From: Lonicera japonica
Lineage: Eukaryota > Streptophyta > Magnoliopsida > Dipsacales > Caprifoliaceae
Assembly (NCBI GenBank): GCA_021464415.1
Contig: CM038467.1
Span: 55,200,734-55,264,733 of the forward strand
Length of the DNA: 64,000 bases
Direction of reading: 5' to 3'
Shown: piece by piece, positions 33,810 to 45,395 of the stretch
How positions within the stretch are numbered: position 1 is the first letter of the stretch
Layout of the letters: every line of letters starts with the position of its first letter
Translations under genes and position numbers: made by a program
The notes under the pieces: generated by a model
What the model was told of the DNA's origin: nothing
Seen by the model: only the letters and a program-made list of their open reading frames with translations
The model's database searches: none

Positions 33810-36800
33810 ATGGCATTGGCACGTCTGATATCAATTTTTGTGATTATGATGATGGGGGGTCCACCGGAGGGTGGGGAGGCACCGGAGCAGCTTCCGGGGG
33901 ATGAGGTGGAGGCTATTATTACGACAGTGGATGGGCATCTTATCTGTGCGCCTGATCATGACAACTGGGATGGTGTGGCATGGGAGGGGCCACTGGGGGC
34001 GGACAGGGCATTACAGCTAGCGATGTATCTTGATGTGCCTTTGATCTTGTCAGGAGAGGGACGGGAGTGGCAACTGATGGAGCCCGCGGCACACGAGATT
34101 CGTCACCAGACTCGGGTATGTTTTGATTTTCAGTACTTACTTACTTAAGTGATATTTTTTAGAAGAAATGCAATGACATGATATGCATGGAATGTGATAG
34201 ATTCAGTAATTACTTGCCATAGTAGATAGACTTAACATAGTGTAATTTTCAAAAGAAATATTATGTGTCATAACTTAAAAAATGTTTAAAAATGAACCAT
34301 ATAACTCATTTGAAATCATTAATATAACAAAGGATTGGTCGTTGTTGTTGTATTACTCGAGCGGCGTCCGAGCTACGAGACTAGCTACCCCCGTTGGTGA
34401 GGGCTTATTTGAGTGCGACCCCGTTTGGTAGATTTATAGAGGTGTTGCCTGGTGGAGAGTTTCAGCGATCCGTGAGCTTGCCGACGGTGTTAGGGGATAG
34501 ATGGTAGGATACGATGCATACTTTTCACTGGGGTTGGGGAGAGATGACATTGACCCCGGAGGATGTCTTTGTGTTAACCGGGTTGCCGTTTGGAGGAGAG
34601 GTGTTGGCGCCCAACTCGCGGGTGAGTCACTTTAGATGGTATGGGAGTAGCTTTGAGATGGAGATCGAGTCGGATAGTGGCGGATGGGATTCCACACACG
34701 GCGATGGTTCAGCATATTGAGTCTTAAAGCGAGAGATTTGGAGATGGGCCAATGACGCGTCAGGAGGTGCGACAGTTGTCACGGTGTTTTTTCCTGTTAT
34801 TGTTTATGATTTCTTCTTCGCACGTGGCGGAGACAACTTACGGCTATAGTGGTTGCCATTTTTGAGATTTTTCGATCAGTTGTACGCATTTGCATGGGGC
34901 GGGTATATGTTGGCGGTCTTGTACGAGTTGATGGACCTGATATGCCGACATATGGAGCTCAACCATCGTGGGTTGGTTACACTTTGGGAGGTAAAATTTT
35001 AAATTATAGCGATAATTGTCGTAAGTTAAAATATATATATATTTTTTAAAAAAAAACATGTGTGTATAAAACCCGTGCTTGTTTGACAGTTGTGGTTCAT
35101 AGCGCGCACGTATTAAGGGATTGGTCAGATCCACCTACTGCCTGCGTACGCGGATGAGTTCCCCCTCTTGAGGCTGTATTACGTGGGGAATGTTATTGGT
35201 GTGTACCGGTATCTGACGCCAGACTTGAGTATGGGTGATGTGTCTGGGTTTCAGCTCGAACAGGTATAAAAAGAATTTATTACCAAATTAAATTAACTAA
35301 TTAACTTTAGCGAAATACTGAATTAGTGTATATGGATTTGAGTGGTACAGTGGAGCCCATGACCTATGTTTGTGACCCAGCATTGGGGATATGCTGATGC
35401 TTTGGCGGCGGTGCGTTATAGACGGCTTTTTTCGCATGAGTATGGAGTGGTGTTTTATTTGGGGGAGCAGGTGGTCCGGCAGCATACCCCAGGGTTAGGA
35501 GCTAGAGTTTCGGCTTGGCAGCCGGTAGCGATGAGGCGGCCGGGTGTGTTATCAGTGGAGGAGCGAGCAATATTTTTTGCGGGTATCCCATTTAAGGGCT
35601 TATTGTTAGAGGGAGATTATGAGACGTTTGCTCATCGATATTTGATGAGAGAGATGAAGGGGGTACATGGGCGGGTGTTCTATGCGAGGTATGCGGCCAT
35701 CGAGGGAGATCTAATGTTTATTAGAGGCAGCTATACATCTCACAGCGGGTGCCTCATCAGCCTGTGCCAGCCCCGAATAGGCGGGCCAAGGAGATTGCAG
35801 AGTCGGATGATGAGGATCCGAATGGGGAGAGAGAGATGGGACCACAGCCGATTGAGGATGAGGATGAGGAGGCATCGGATGAGCTGCCAGCGGGAGAGGG
35901 AAATGGTGGGGCACCATCGAGTGGGGGAGCTGAGGGGAGACCTACAGCAGCTGTGTCACCTAGACGGGGGAGAGGGATGAGAGGAGGTAGGAGCTCGAGA
36001 GGGGGTAGAAGTCCTATATTGAGGCAGCCCATCCCACCGGCTATGTCGAAAAGGACGCCTCAGATGACTCCAGAGGCGATACGACATGTGTGTGAGATGC
36101 TATAGACACCGAGGGACAGGGGTCTTCGGGTCGTGGATCCGTATCGGGTTCATCGCCCATAGTTGATCTTGGAAAGATGTATTGGGCTCATCATGTTTCG
36201 TTCTCTCCCGTGATACGTACCCCTGTTGGATCTTCTGGCGCGGGGTCGGTAGGTCTGCGGCCTTAATCATTATCCACTCCTTCATCAGGCGCTGCTCGTG
36301 GTATAGTTTTCAGAGAGGTGGGGGAGTATGCGACTCGATTAGGGGATGATACAGGCTTAGGTCAGACTCCGGCGGGTGAGGGAGGTGACAAGGGGAAGGG
36401 AAAAGAGGTGGCCCCGGAGTCGAAAAGGATGGAGGAGTCTAATGAGGATACCCCCTCGGCGGGTGGAATAGTTGGTAGAGTTGAGGTGGGTCCGTCGTAG
36501 GTTGGCGGTGCATCGACGTCATATTCGATCCCAGAGTATTCAAGAGATATTCCTTAGATGGATATTGGCCAGTTTAAACAGTACTGGATTCCTGACGTGC
36601 CTGTGGATGATGAGTAGATGGTTGCATCGGCACACGTCTCGTATGAGGAGGTATGATTTTATTTATAAGTGTAAAAAGTTTGGTATATATGTGGTGTTTA
36701 TAGATAGTGATGGATTTCATGACTATATTTGACAGTTGGGTTTGTTCCGGCTTCAAGAGGTGGCTGAGTTGCTGAGGAGTTACTTTAATGCTTACGAGTT

Positions 36801-37056
36801 GTTGACCTTTGTAGCACCTTTCCCAACAGAGTACATGGGGAAGTACAGCCGGCGTTTAGTGGGTGATGTGACGGCTACTTACCACCTTTCACGATCGCGT
36901 TCTCGGTCAGCGGTGCCTTCAAAGTCTGTTCATGGCGGGTAGCAGTCGGATCGGATGTCGAGGCTTGCCCCTCCGCCTCAAGGCCACGGTTGTACAACAT
37001 CAGAAGTTCGGCGGAGGGCGTCGGTGAGACGAAAGCAAAGTGCCCACGTACTATAG
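33810..37056 (+). pseudogene. Antisense gene 1: plant-mobile-domain (PMD) type, intron-bearing, decayed
   Basis: Opposite in strand to element C. The PMD family occurs both in host proteins and in transposable elements, and its role inside elements is unknown. Exon pieces: 33810-34115 (MALARLISIF...HQTR, then GTATGT donor); about 34340-34730 with VLGDRW-stop-DTMHTFHWGWGEMTLTPEDV, the PMD signature; about 34850-34990 with YAFAWGGYMLAVLYELMDL ending at a GTAAAA donor; 35090-35264 (LRLYYVGNVIGVYRYL) ending CAG-GTATAAA; about 35345-36105, ending in an acidic then Gly/Arg-rich tail (RGRGMRGGRSSRGGRS). A further C-terminal-like stretch (GLFRLQEVAELLRSYFNAYE) follows an acceptor near 36735. Defects: TGG to TAG at about 34505, a frame change near 35725, and several stops. 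Exon borders are by eye. Confidence 0.7.
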
Positions 37057-37434
37057 ATCTCCCTCCTTCTCCGCAGCCTTAGTGATGGTTATTTTGATGG
37101 TTTATTTATTATGGTTTTATTGATGGTTTTTAGGGTTTTAGGTTTTTTTGAGGAAAACTTCTTGAATAAGTTATTAATTTTAGGTGTTTTTGTTTTGTTT
37201 TATGAACAAGTTGTTTATTTTAAGTTTTAAATTATTGTGATTGGGTTTTAATTATTAATTAATGATGAAGTATTTATTTTGAAGAACATATGTTTGTGTG
37301 TATGTTGGCAAGTAATTATCAAACCTATATGCATGCAATGATGGATCGTTCTTCCTGAAAAAAGTTTGGCAATATTCATAATATATTGTGAAAAAAAGTT
37401 TGAAGAAATGAAAATTTTTGACAAAAGGAAAGTG

Positions 37435-37498
37435 CCAACCGCAGGCCCTAACCGTAGGGGGTAGCCGTACGGTTGGCCTGTAATTTTTGCTATAAATA
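37435..37498 (+). promoter_or_regulatory. Promoter of antisense gene 2: GC-rich module plus TATA
   Basis: CCAACCGCAGGCCC, then GTAGCCGTACGGTTGGCCTG, then TATAAATA at 37491-37498. The next 40 bp are C/T-rich leader with ATG near 37529. Confidence 0.6.
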
Positions 37499-37528
37499 GA
37501 GCACAAATTTATCCTTTTTTCTCACTAT

Positions 37529-38817
37529 GTTCCATACCCATACTATCTTTCTAGCCCAAAACTTCTTTTTCCTTTACCATCACGTCTACGTTTCGCACCA
37601 GCTCTGCTTTTGCTCTTTTGTCCGACTATGTTGCTTTAGCCGAGGCTAACTGTGGCCTCAATTGGGGTGATCTGAGTCACTTACATCTATGGTGTTCTCT
37701 TGAGATCAAATGGTCTTTTTTGCGAGGCTTTGTCGAGTTCTAGGATCCGGAGGATCACTGCTTTCTTATTAGGTTGGATGAGTTGTATCTGACGATCGAG
37801 GAGTTCACAGTGTTAATGTAACAGGATGTATCATGGCCGTTGGCATCCTTAAGAGATGTTAGGAGTCCGCGGGTTATGCTGGCTGAGTTTCTGGGTTTTA
37901 GGGAGAGTGATTGTCGATCGATGATAGTAGACGGACAGCTACACTTGTGTCGGATGGTGGATTTCTTCATACACCATGAAGATGATCTGGCATATTATTC
38001 AGGTCGGACTTTTGCTTGTCTTATTTGTGCTTTTTTTCAGATGCTTTTGGTTACTGGAGATGCGATTCTTGTAGACCCCCTGATTATTCGGGTCGTAGCT
38101 GAGGCTAGACGTGATCATTTAATGACCCCCATTTTGTTGGCGGAGACATTAAATGGCTTAGATGCGTTAGTACAGTGTCATTCTGAGTTTTTCTGAGGCA
38201 GCCCGTATCTGTTATACATGTAGGTGACTGAGAGGTTTCGATTTCTGGAGCCTCGTCTTCCTTGGGATTCTCGGGATTTCTTTCTTCGTCACGACTAAGC
38301 TATAGTTTATCGGTTGATATCATTTGATTGGGCTATCCGCTTTTTTGATTCTACTACTTCAATCTGTTGGGACATTCCTTGGTGGCGTTTAAGGACGATG
38401 ATCATGAGTATGGGCGGGTAGAACTATGTACGGATCCGGGGATTGAGGGAGACGTCTTTCTATATACATAGGCGGTTGACGAGACAATTTTGCATTCCCT
38501 TGAGTGTGCCTCTTCCACCGAGAGACTTTTCTTCAGTTGTTCTTCCTATTACCCCGCGGTTGGAGACGACTTTACGAGGTTTGTGGTCTACCGATTACAC
38601 TCATCGATTTTATGGTGCAGAGTTTGGTATTACACAGATGACTCGGTCTGATGTTGTTTTGCATATTTGGCGACATGTTCGTCAGACGGTTGAGCACGAT
38701 CCGATGCTGATGCGGTGGTTTCGGTACGCTGATACTCAAATGATGGATGAGATGGTTCTGGCATCATACCACACTCTAGAGCGGGAGAGGATTTTGTATG
38801 CCACAACTGATTGATGG
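37529..38817 (+). pseudogene. Antisense gene 2: PMD/DUF7745-like, decayed
   Basis: A second plus-strand reading frame in element C, following its own TATA module. It reads CGLNWGDLSHLHLWCSLEIK, then FLRGFVEF-stop-DPEDHCF, LDELYLTIEEFTVLM, then MLAEFLGFRESDCRSMIVDG, FIHHEDDLAYYSGRTFACLI, and a distal half (RFRFLEPRLPWDSRDFF, HRFYGAEFGITQMTRSD, RERILYATTD). The segment in which a DP.DHCF motif precedes a T.EEF motif is the pattern of plant DUF7745/PMD-like proteins found in retrotransposon regions; family naming is from memory and moderate. Stops near 37741, 37820, 38195, 38221, 38297 and 38421 break it, though the overall frame is mostly kept. No clear introns. Function unknown. Confidence 0.6.
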
Positions 38818-39241
38818 TTGTTGGAGATGGTTGGTTTTGGGATAGTTAGGATTTTTGTATAGCTTCATTTTGAAAGCATTTTTGGGATGGGTGGTAGGTA
38901 TGTTTGATTTTTGTAGGAAAATTTATAGGAAGTAGATGAGAAATGATGTAATGAAAACTTTGGTTATATGATGAAAACCTCTTTCGTTTCTTTGTGGTTT
39001 TTGGTTGAAAATGAAGTTTATTTTTGAATAATAAACCGGGCCTAAATGTCTTATTCAGGTTGCCTACATTTCCCCAAATAGTGCATTATTGATCATTTCC
39101 TTTTTCCTTTTCTCATGGGGCACAGGTCTCCGTAGTTCATGATTACAAGTGACAAATCTTTGATAACTATTTTCAAATTCTCAATCACTGATTACAAATC
39201 TTCAATCTCTAGTTACCAATCTTTAATTTTCGATGACTTAG
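38818..39241. other. Element C spacer between antisense gene 2 and gag
   Basis: T-rich sequence, likely the 3' untranslated part of gene 2. Nothing further recognised. Confidence 0.35.
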
Positions 39242-39722
39242 ATGAGATGGGTCTGGTATCTTTCCTGCTTCGATAAGGTCCTGAATAGTATGCCGAAGAG
39301 CGATATAATCGTATGTTGTGTGGCCTACATTATGGTGGTATTCACATTTTTCATTGATATTCCAATTAGAGGGGACTGGATTTGGTATATAAGTCGCGGG
39401 TTTAGTGGGCAGATCATCCCTACATCCTTTAGCTGTTTGTATACCTTGCTTAACGACCCTGGCAGTTGTGAGAAATCTCTTTTCCTGAATCTGACTCGGT
39501 TAAATCCCCTGTTGTTGGTGCATTTATATCTCAGAGCATGTTTCATGGCACGAGAACTGATAGGAATAAAAAAAATGACTTTTCGAGTCATGTGGAATTT
39601 GGAGTGAGGATAAATTGAACATGGATAAGTCTGATGTATGTTGGTGCACGGTCGAAGAGGAGATTTCGAATGGGTCAGTGAAATTTTCTGGTGTCGACTT
39701 CGGATTGTTATTGGCTTCTTAG
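39242..39722 (-). pseudogene. Element C gag, C-terminal part
   Basis: Minus-strand Gag remnant. It contains FSQLPGSLSKVYKQLKDVGM and ICPLNPR (39540-39400), then in a shifted frame a histidine-containing segment followed by RHTIQDLIEAGKIPD. In the Tat lineage this is the region of an aberrant zinc knuckle (Y-H-x-x-x-G-H pattern) and the following QDLI motif. A frame change and stops are present. The solo LTR D at 39728 separates it from the N-terminal gag part. Confidence 0.65.
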
Positions 39723-39727
39723 GAAAT
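39723..39727. repeat. Solo LTR D target duplication, left copy
   Basis: GAAAT, repeated at 41250-41254. Confidence 0.88.
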
Positions 39728-41249
39728 TGTAGACACCCTGATCCGTGACCCCCGCAAGAACCCTAACGACCTTCGAGAACTGCTATTTTTAGAGTCCGGA
39801 ACTCACCCGAACACCCAGGACTGCCCCGAAAGGGTCTATTGGCCAAAACAAACATGTTTTAAAGTAAAATGTCGCGCGACAGTCAAGATTGTCGCGCGAT
39901 ATACTGTCAAATGTCGCGCGACAGTCAAGATTGTCGCGCGACATATCGCCAAATGTCGCGCGACATACCCACTTTCCAGGAACATGTCGCGCGAGATACT
40001 GGCAAATGTCGCGCGACATATGCCTTTTCGGCACTATAAATAGGCCATCACCCCCAAGGGTTTGAGGACACCAACAACAAAGCAAAAAACAACAGTTTTA
40101 GAGTAGAATTGCGGGTCTATGATCTGATTTTCTGATCTTTCGTCTAGTATTTTCTATTATCGTCTTATTTCTGAAGAATTATCGGATCTATTCTCAACAC
40201 TCGACGTGTCCAGTCTCGGGAATCGAATTCTCGGAAATATCTAAAGAAGGAGAAGATTATTATCGCCGGAGATCTCTCTGCCGTATTATCGCCGGAGATC
40301 TCTCGACGTGTCCCCGTCCTGGTAAGCGAAGTGGCAACGTGGTTGTGCTAGGTTTCTAAACGCGCTGGAAAATCAGGTTTGTCTGTGTACTTGCTTTATT
40401 TCTGTTGTTTTGTCCACGTTTTATTTGAATAAACTTATTGCCAAGTTATAAATAGTCTACCGTCTCCTGATAAAACAATTTGCAAAACTAGAAGAATAAG
40501 TACGTTATCGTCCGGATAAAATTCTGTTTTCAAAATCCGGACTGATAAGACTTATCTAGGAATTAAAATCAACATATCATGTCTTCTCTATAGACTGCGA
40601 CGTGTCTGATAACTCTCCTCAAAGAGTTCTAATTCCATATTAAATTAGTCCCGATATAAGATCCGAACTTTTACAAAAGTAATCACAACCCGAGAAAACC
40701 GTCATTATCTGAGGAAATAATACGGGATACTCTTTCAAAATAAAAGGTTTTGTCATTTGTATTTACATCTTCCAATAATAAAAACATCGGATCTCGGAAC
40801 ACAAAGGTTTTTACCCCTTTTCCCGTTTTCCCCAAAAATTTGGGTTTTCATTTAAAAAAGTAATAGACTGTCAGTAAAAGCATCCAAGTTTTTCAACATA
40901 AAATAAACATATAAAGACCACTAGAGACCAAAAGGGCGGAATGGGTGCTTAACACCTTCCCAAACCGTAATATAGTTCCCGAACCCTATAGAATCCTGGT
41001 TTCGTAGACAAACGTGTAAAGAAAGGCTTATCTGTAGCCTCTTCTCTTACACAACCTTTTTGTCCGTTTTCTCGTAAAACGTACTGGCGACTCTGAACGA
41101 ACCCCTTTGCATCTAGAATAGACGTAGGGACACCCGATATGAATTATCAACACAAACTCCAAGCAAATGGAACGACGGGATCCGTTCCGACGTTTCAGAC
41201 CACCACGAACGGGGACGAGACCCGGGGGTCGCATTTGCAGATTCTCACA
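39728..41249 (+). repeat. Solo LTR of family D inserted in element C gag
   Basis: 1522 bp. It begins TGTAGACACCC and ends GATTCTCACA, with a perfect GAAAT duplication. The terminus is shared in style with family C (…ATTCTCACA), suggesting a related Tat-type lineage. Orientation is plus, given by TATAAATA at 40035-40042. It contains an array of TGTCGCGCGACA palindromes. No internal coding. Confidence 0.9.
39868..40022 (+). promoter_or_regulatory. Array of TGTCGCGCGACA palindromes upstream of LTR D TATA
   Basis: About seven copies of the 12-bp perfect palindrome TGTCGCGCGACA, or one-base variants, in 155 bp, ending 13 bp before TATAAATA (40035-40042). Alternate spacers read AGTCAAGAT and ATACTGTCAA/ATCGCCAA. 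The CGCGCG core is CpG-rich in otherwise AT-rich DNA. Confidence 0.75.
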
Positions 41250-41254
41250 GAAAT

Positions 41255-41930
41255 ATATTTTGGATTTGATGAGTAGGTTGCGATAGATTTAAAGTCATTC
41301 ATTTGTTCTTGGCTTGATGAGTAGCTTTATGGTGTAGGTGTGGTAGGTTTGATGCGTAGGTATGGGTCTGGTTGATCATTGTCTGAGATATACCCTAGTT
41401 CTTCCAACTGATTCTTTAGCTTAAAAACCACCTTTTCTAAGCGAAATATTTCCTCATGCAGTTTTACTGTCTCTTTAATCCCTCTGAATTTCCATAGCAC
41501 CTTTCTCCTTTCTCAGCTGCTCAATAATCTGGTCTTGATTATTTCGTTTTGATTTCGATAAAGGTCTTTCGAGTTCTTCCTTGATAGCCATTTTAAGTGG
41601 TTCAGCCATGCGTTCTTTGACCAACTTGTCTAATATGGCACGAGTGTTTTGATTGTTAGTTGAGAGCATGGTCAAACTTTGATTCAGGTTCATTAGCATT
41701 CGGTACATGTCCTCGAGATTAGGTACCAGAATCGTTCCACTTCCATTCGCACCGGCTAAATTCGGATCAGTATTCAGATGCGGTGGTAAACCCCCTATAG
41801 TATTATTCTATGTCATTCCTTGGTTAGGGTAGAAAGGACCGGGCATCGGATCCACTGCATGGTTCAATTGATTATTCCTATTTCGATTCAGCGTATTCTG
41901 ATCCTTGGAGTAGAAAGAATCTGGTCTGAC
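41255..41930 (-). pseudogene. Element C gag, N-terminal part
   Basis: Minus strand: GPFYPNQGM near 41840, GGLPPHLNTDPN, then MYRMLMNLNQSLTMLSTNN at 41708 with a coiled-coil-like helix (ILDKLVKERMAEPLKMAIKE, then DQIIEQLRKEKGAMEIQ) to a stop at 41475. This layout (Pro/Gly-rich start followed by a heptad-like helix) is usual at the N-terminus of Tat/Ogre Gag. Several stops are present. It and the 39242-39722 part are one gene interrupted by LTR D. Confidence 0.55.
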
Positions 41931-42760
41931 TAGTCATCCAGTACTATCTTTTCTGGCCCACGCTGAGGCTAGATTGAATGGGTATCTGAAGCAGGAGAGA
42001 AGGATTAATCCATTCGTGTATATTTCCTCGAAAAAAATAATATATCGTTTAGAAATTGCCGGACCTTATCCAGAAATACATCGATCGGGACGACATTGAA
42101 CACGCAATTTTTTTTATGTGAGATCGAAAACAGACTAACAATGACAACTTGAGAGCCTCGTATAGAGGTAGGGTAGGAACAGGATTCCTTGGGTTCCCTT
42201 ACCGTATATAGTTTTGAAAAATCATTTTTGAAAAGAGTTTTTAGGAACATCATTTAAAAACACTGGAAGTTCTCACCTCATGAGTTGCTTTATTCATGGA
42301 ATCAGTGCTAGGAAAATTACGAAGAGTTTCAATCTTCGTAAATTTTTACGGCGGAGGTTGGACAGCCTCCGGCCATACCTGTCGAAACCATGACGGTATA
42401 ATTGACAGGCCCTTTGTTCACTGGATGCTCATGATTGTCGGTCATTAAAACAATGTAGAAAATCTTTGTGTTTTAAGCTGACTATCCTATATGCAAGCGT
42501 GGTTGGATAGGGTAAGGTTTAAGGCTCCCTCCTATTTGGTAGGTCTTATGATATACCTCAAGGGCGCACGTTCGTGTAAGGACCTTTTGATATACGTCCC
42601 GGGTATGTGAGTGTTCTCGTCACTCTATATACCTCGGTAAATACTTGGCCAAGGAAAGTGGTCCTAGGCGCTTTTGGCTAGTGCAGACTCGCAAGTCCGC
42701 AGCCTAGTCACGACTCTGGTCCCGAGATTGATAGGGTAAATTCACACTTGCGAAAATGCA
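41931..42760 (-). other. Element C leader, cut by B3
   Basis: Non-coding leader between the lost primer site and gag. It contains a small hairpin-like GGCGGAGGTTGGACAGCCTCCGG near 42351-42374. The B-family fragment joins at about 42760. Confidence 0.5.
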
Positions 42761-43970
42761 TAATAGCGCTCTCCTCTTCTTCAATATCCTCTAAAGGTGG
42801 CATAGCTTCAGCGCCTTCTTCATCCGTCTCATATTCCCCATTATCCAAAAGCATCATTACTCGCTTATTCGGACATTGAGTGGAAACATGGCCTCTCCCT
42901 TGACACTTCCAACAAATAATATCCCTGTTTCGGGTAGTAGGATTATTTGTGGTGGTAGGGGCTGCCTTAGCTTGACTACCACTATGCGTTTCCAGCTTCG
43001 AATCAACTTTCGGTTTCGGAGTGGTTGCTTTGTCATCCTTTTTCCACGGACTTTGTTTCCATGGAGTAGAATAAGAACTTTGGCTTGGCTTGAAACTACC
43101 CCTCATCTTGAGCTGTCTCTTTATTTTAATTGCCGTGTGCACCATATCTTCAATCTCGACATAAGGCTGTAATTCAACCGCATTGGCAATTTCCCAATTT
43201 AACCCACTCAAGAACCTTGCTATGGTAGCTTCTCTATTCTCATCATCCTTGGCCCGAATCATGGCCACTTCTATCTCCTTATAGTATTAATCAACACTGC
43301 GATTCCCTTTCCCTTGTGTAAGCCATTGCAATTTTTGGTACAATTTTCGATAATAGTGATCGGGTACAAATCGCTTTTTCATCAACCGCTTCATTTCATC
43401 CCAAGTTTCGACGGGACCTTCATCACTATGCCTACGCTCTGTCATCAAACGATCCCACCAAACAAGTGCATAATCAAAAAATTCAATAGCCGCCAATTTC
43501 ACCTTTTTGGACTCGGAGTAATTATGGCAAGCAAACACCAATTCTACTTTCTTGACCCACTCAAGATAGGCCTCGGGGTCATCCTTCCCTTGGAATGATG
43601 AAATTTTTATTTTGATTCCATTCATGTTGTCATCCTCCCGATTAGTTCCTCTACCAATCCACCTACCATTACGTCGGTTAGCGATTGCCGAATCAACGTC
43701 GCTATCCCCGTTGTCAAAGCTATCACGGTAAAATTTATCCAGATCGTTCTCAGCCCTCCTTTCTCTAGGCTGTAGTCTACCACTTCTTTGAGCACTACGT
43801 GATTGTTCATTTTGAGTGCTCTCAACTCTATCTACTTTCACCCCTTTTTGTCTCAACTCCTCACTCATTTCATCCACCTGCTATTTAAAGCCACCCAACT
43901 CCTCTCTCATCATCTTTTGTAAGGTACTTGCCATGGCTTCTTGAAACAACTTAGGATCAAAATTTGACAT
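42761..43970 (-). pseudogene. B3 gag
   Basis: Close copy of the B2 gag: MSNFDPKLFQEAMASTLQK at 43970, EMSEELRQKGVKVDRVEST, the core VWWDRLMTERRHSDEGPVE, CCHC CWKCQGRGHVSTQC, end LEDIEEEESAI at the junction with element C leader. It keeps sequence that B2 lost (AMIRAKDDENREATIARFLS near 43262-43220). A TAG at about 43881 and a frame change near 43290-43310 disable it. After the last gag codon the frame runs by chance into element C leader to 42708. Confidence 0.88.
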
Positions 43971-44495
43971 ATTGCGGCAAAACAGAGGTTAGCACAATAT
44001 AAAGAAATAAAATTTCCTCACTACACACCCTTATGTGTTTCACTCAAAATAATATCACTCTGATTTTACCGCTTGTGTTTAGCTCTCAATTTTCACCTTT
44101 TGGAACTTTCAAATGAATCGAAAGGAACAGACCAATAACAACCCAAACAGATCAATTGTATGATAGGACAAGTACGTTTTCACCAAGAACTCAAGAAACA
44201 GCAATCCCAACAAATTATGGACACAATACGAAGCAAAAGAACGAGAAAAAATGAGCGAAAATTCAGTCTCGTGGAAACTAGATTTTTGGAATCCTTGGAC
44301 CCTATAGAACCCCAATCCAAAAAGAAATAACAGTGAATTTCGGGAAATTTTGTATTTTTTTTTCACAGTCGAAAATAAGAACCCTAGTTTTAAGAAGATA
44401 CGAATAAAGCAGACTACGAATTGAAGAAAACATAAAGAAAAAATAGAAATAAATGAAAGATAAAACCTGGATAGAAAATTCGCTATGATACTAAT

Positions 44496-45208
44496 TGATA
44501 TGAACTGCGATCGTATTCTATCCAAGCAAGATGGATCCACAACTTTTAACGTTTGAAGACGCAAGAACCTTGGAATCACGTGAAGTTGATGGAGGTGGAA
44601 CCTCGACCCAATCGTTAGAACGAGAATGAACCTTGGTATAGTCAAAGACAAACAATCAATCGATGGATTAATTGATTGCTAAGCCGATGAACAACAAGAA
44701 TTTTATTCTAGCTATTCGATATGTTCTTAGAACACAAGAGGTGAAAACACTCTAAATTCGTATTAATCAAAGGCCTCTCAAACAAAAGAGTTATCTCTTT
44801 TAAATAGGAGTAATTAAACCTACTATGTGTAGGAAAATAAACAAAAACGAAATTTAATAGGTTTTCCACATAATTGGGCCCAAACAAAGCTAAAACATAA
44901 CGTAAACATAAAATAAATAAAGACTAGCACAATCCATTATTAACTATACATTTTAACTCTCTTTGCCTTGGGCTTGCAATGTATCATCTTCAATTGGGCC
45001 TTTAAGCAATATCTTCCATTCTTGAGCCCGAGTTCCCTCAATGCTCCTCCATGCTTTAGCTTTGCTCATCATTGTTTGGACCATGGCCATAAGTGCTTCC
45101 TTGATCTTCTTGGCTCTAGCTCGGGTGATTGGACCACTTGGAACCCGGATGGGGTCTGCATAGTCTTCACTCTATGATCCAGCTCTAGTGCTATCCTCAG
45201 ACTCATCG
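44496..45208 (-). repeat. B3 LTR
   Basis: 713 bp, same family as the B2 LTRs. It ends TTCATATCA at 44496. The primer site beside it reads TAGTATCATAGCG (mutated from TGGTATCAGA). A polypurine tract (AAGAGGAGGGGAAC) precedes its start at 45209-45222. Confidence 0.85.
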
Positions 45209-45366
45209 TTCCCCTCCTCTTAAAAAGGAATTGTCCTCAATTCGTCACCTGCACTAAACGGATTTAGACCAGCAACATTAAATATAGCACTCACATTATA
45301 CTCACCTGGAAGATCAAATTTGTATGCATTGTCATTGAGCCTTTACATAACTTGAAATGGTCCATC
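45209..45366 (-). pseudogene. B3 integrase C-terminal end
   Basis: About 50 codons of integrase tail and polypurine tract, homologous to 22749-22906 of B2. It ends abruptly at 45366. Confidence 0.8.
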
Positions 45367-45395
45367 ACACCTGGAAGATCAAATTTGTATCCATT
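45367..45395. other. Filler DNA at B3/element C junction
   Basis: CACCTGGAAGATCAAATTTG and the next few bases copy 45302-45325, about 60 bp away, before the family-C LTR sequence starts. Such a short templated copy is typical of error-prone end joining. Confidence 0.65.

Larger units (their letters stand above)
42761..45366 (-). mobile_element. B3: rearranged B-family fragment (integrase end, LTR, gag)
   Basis: On the minus strand the order is integrase C-terminus (45366-45209), one LTR (45208-44496), a mutated primer site (about 44493-44481), leader (44480-43971), gag (43970-42761). Coding before and after a single LTR is not the order of a linear element; it is what a piece of a 1-LTR circle or of an LTR-sharing tandem would give. 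Both outer edges join element C sequence without a target duplication, and the element C primer site and LTR 3' part are missing. This is therefore a deletion plus insertion repair event, not normal integration. Confidence 0.75.

Noticed and set aside
33810..38817. PMD-type genes as ordinary host genes
   Set aside because: They lie between LTRs sharing a CTAAA duplication and are full of stops; they belong to element C.
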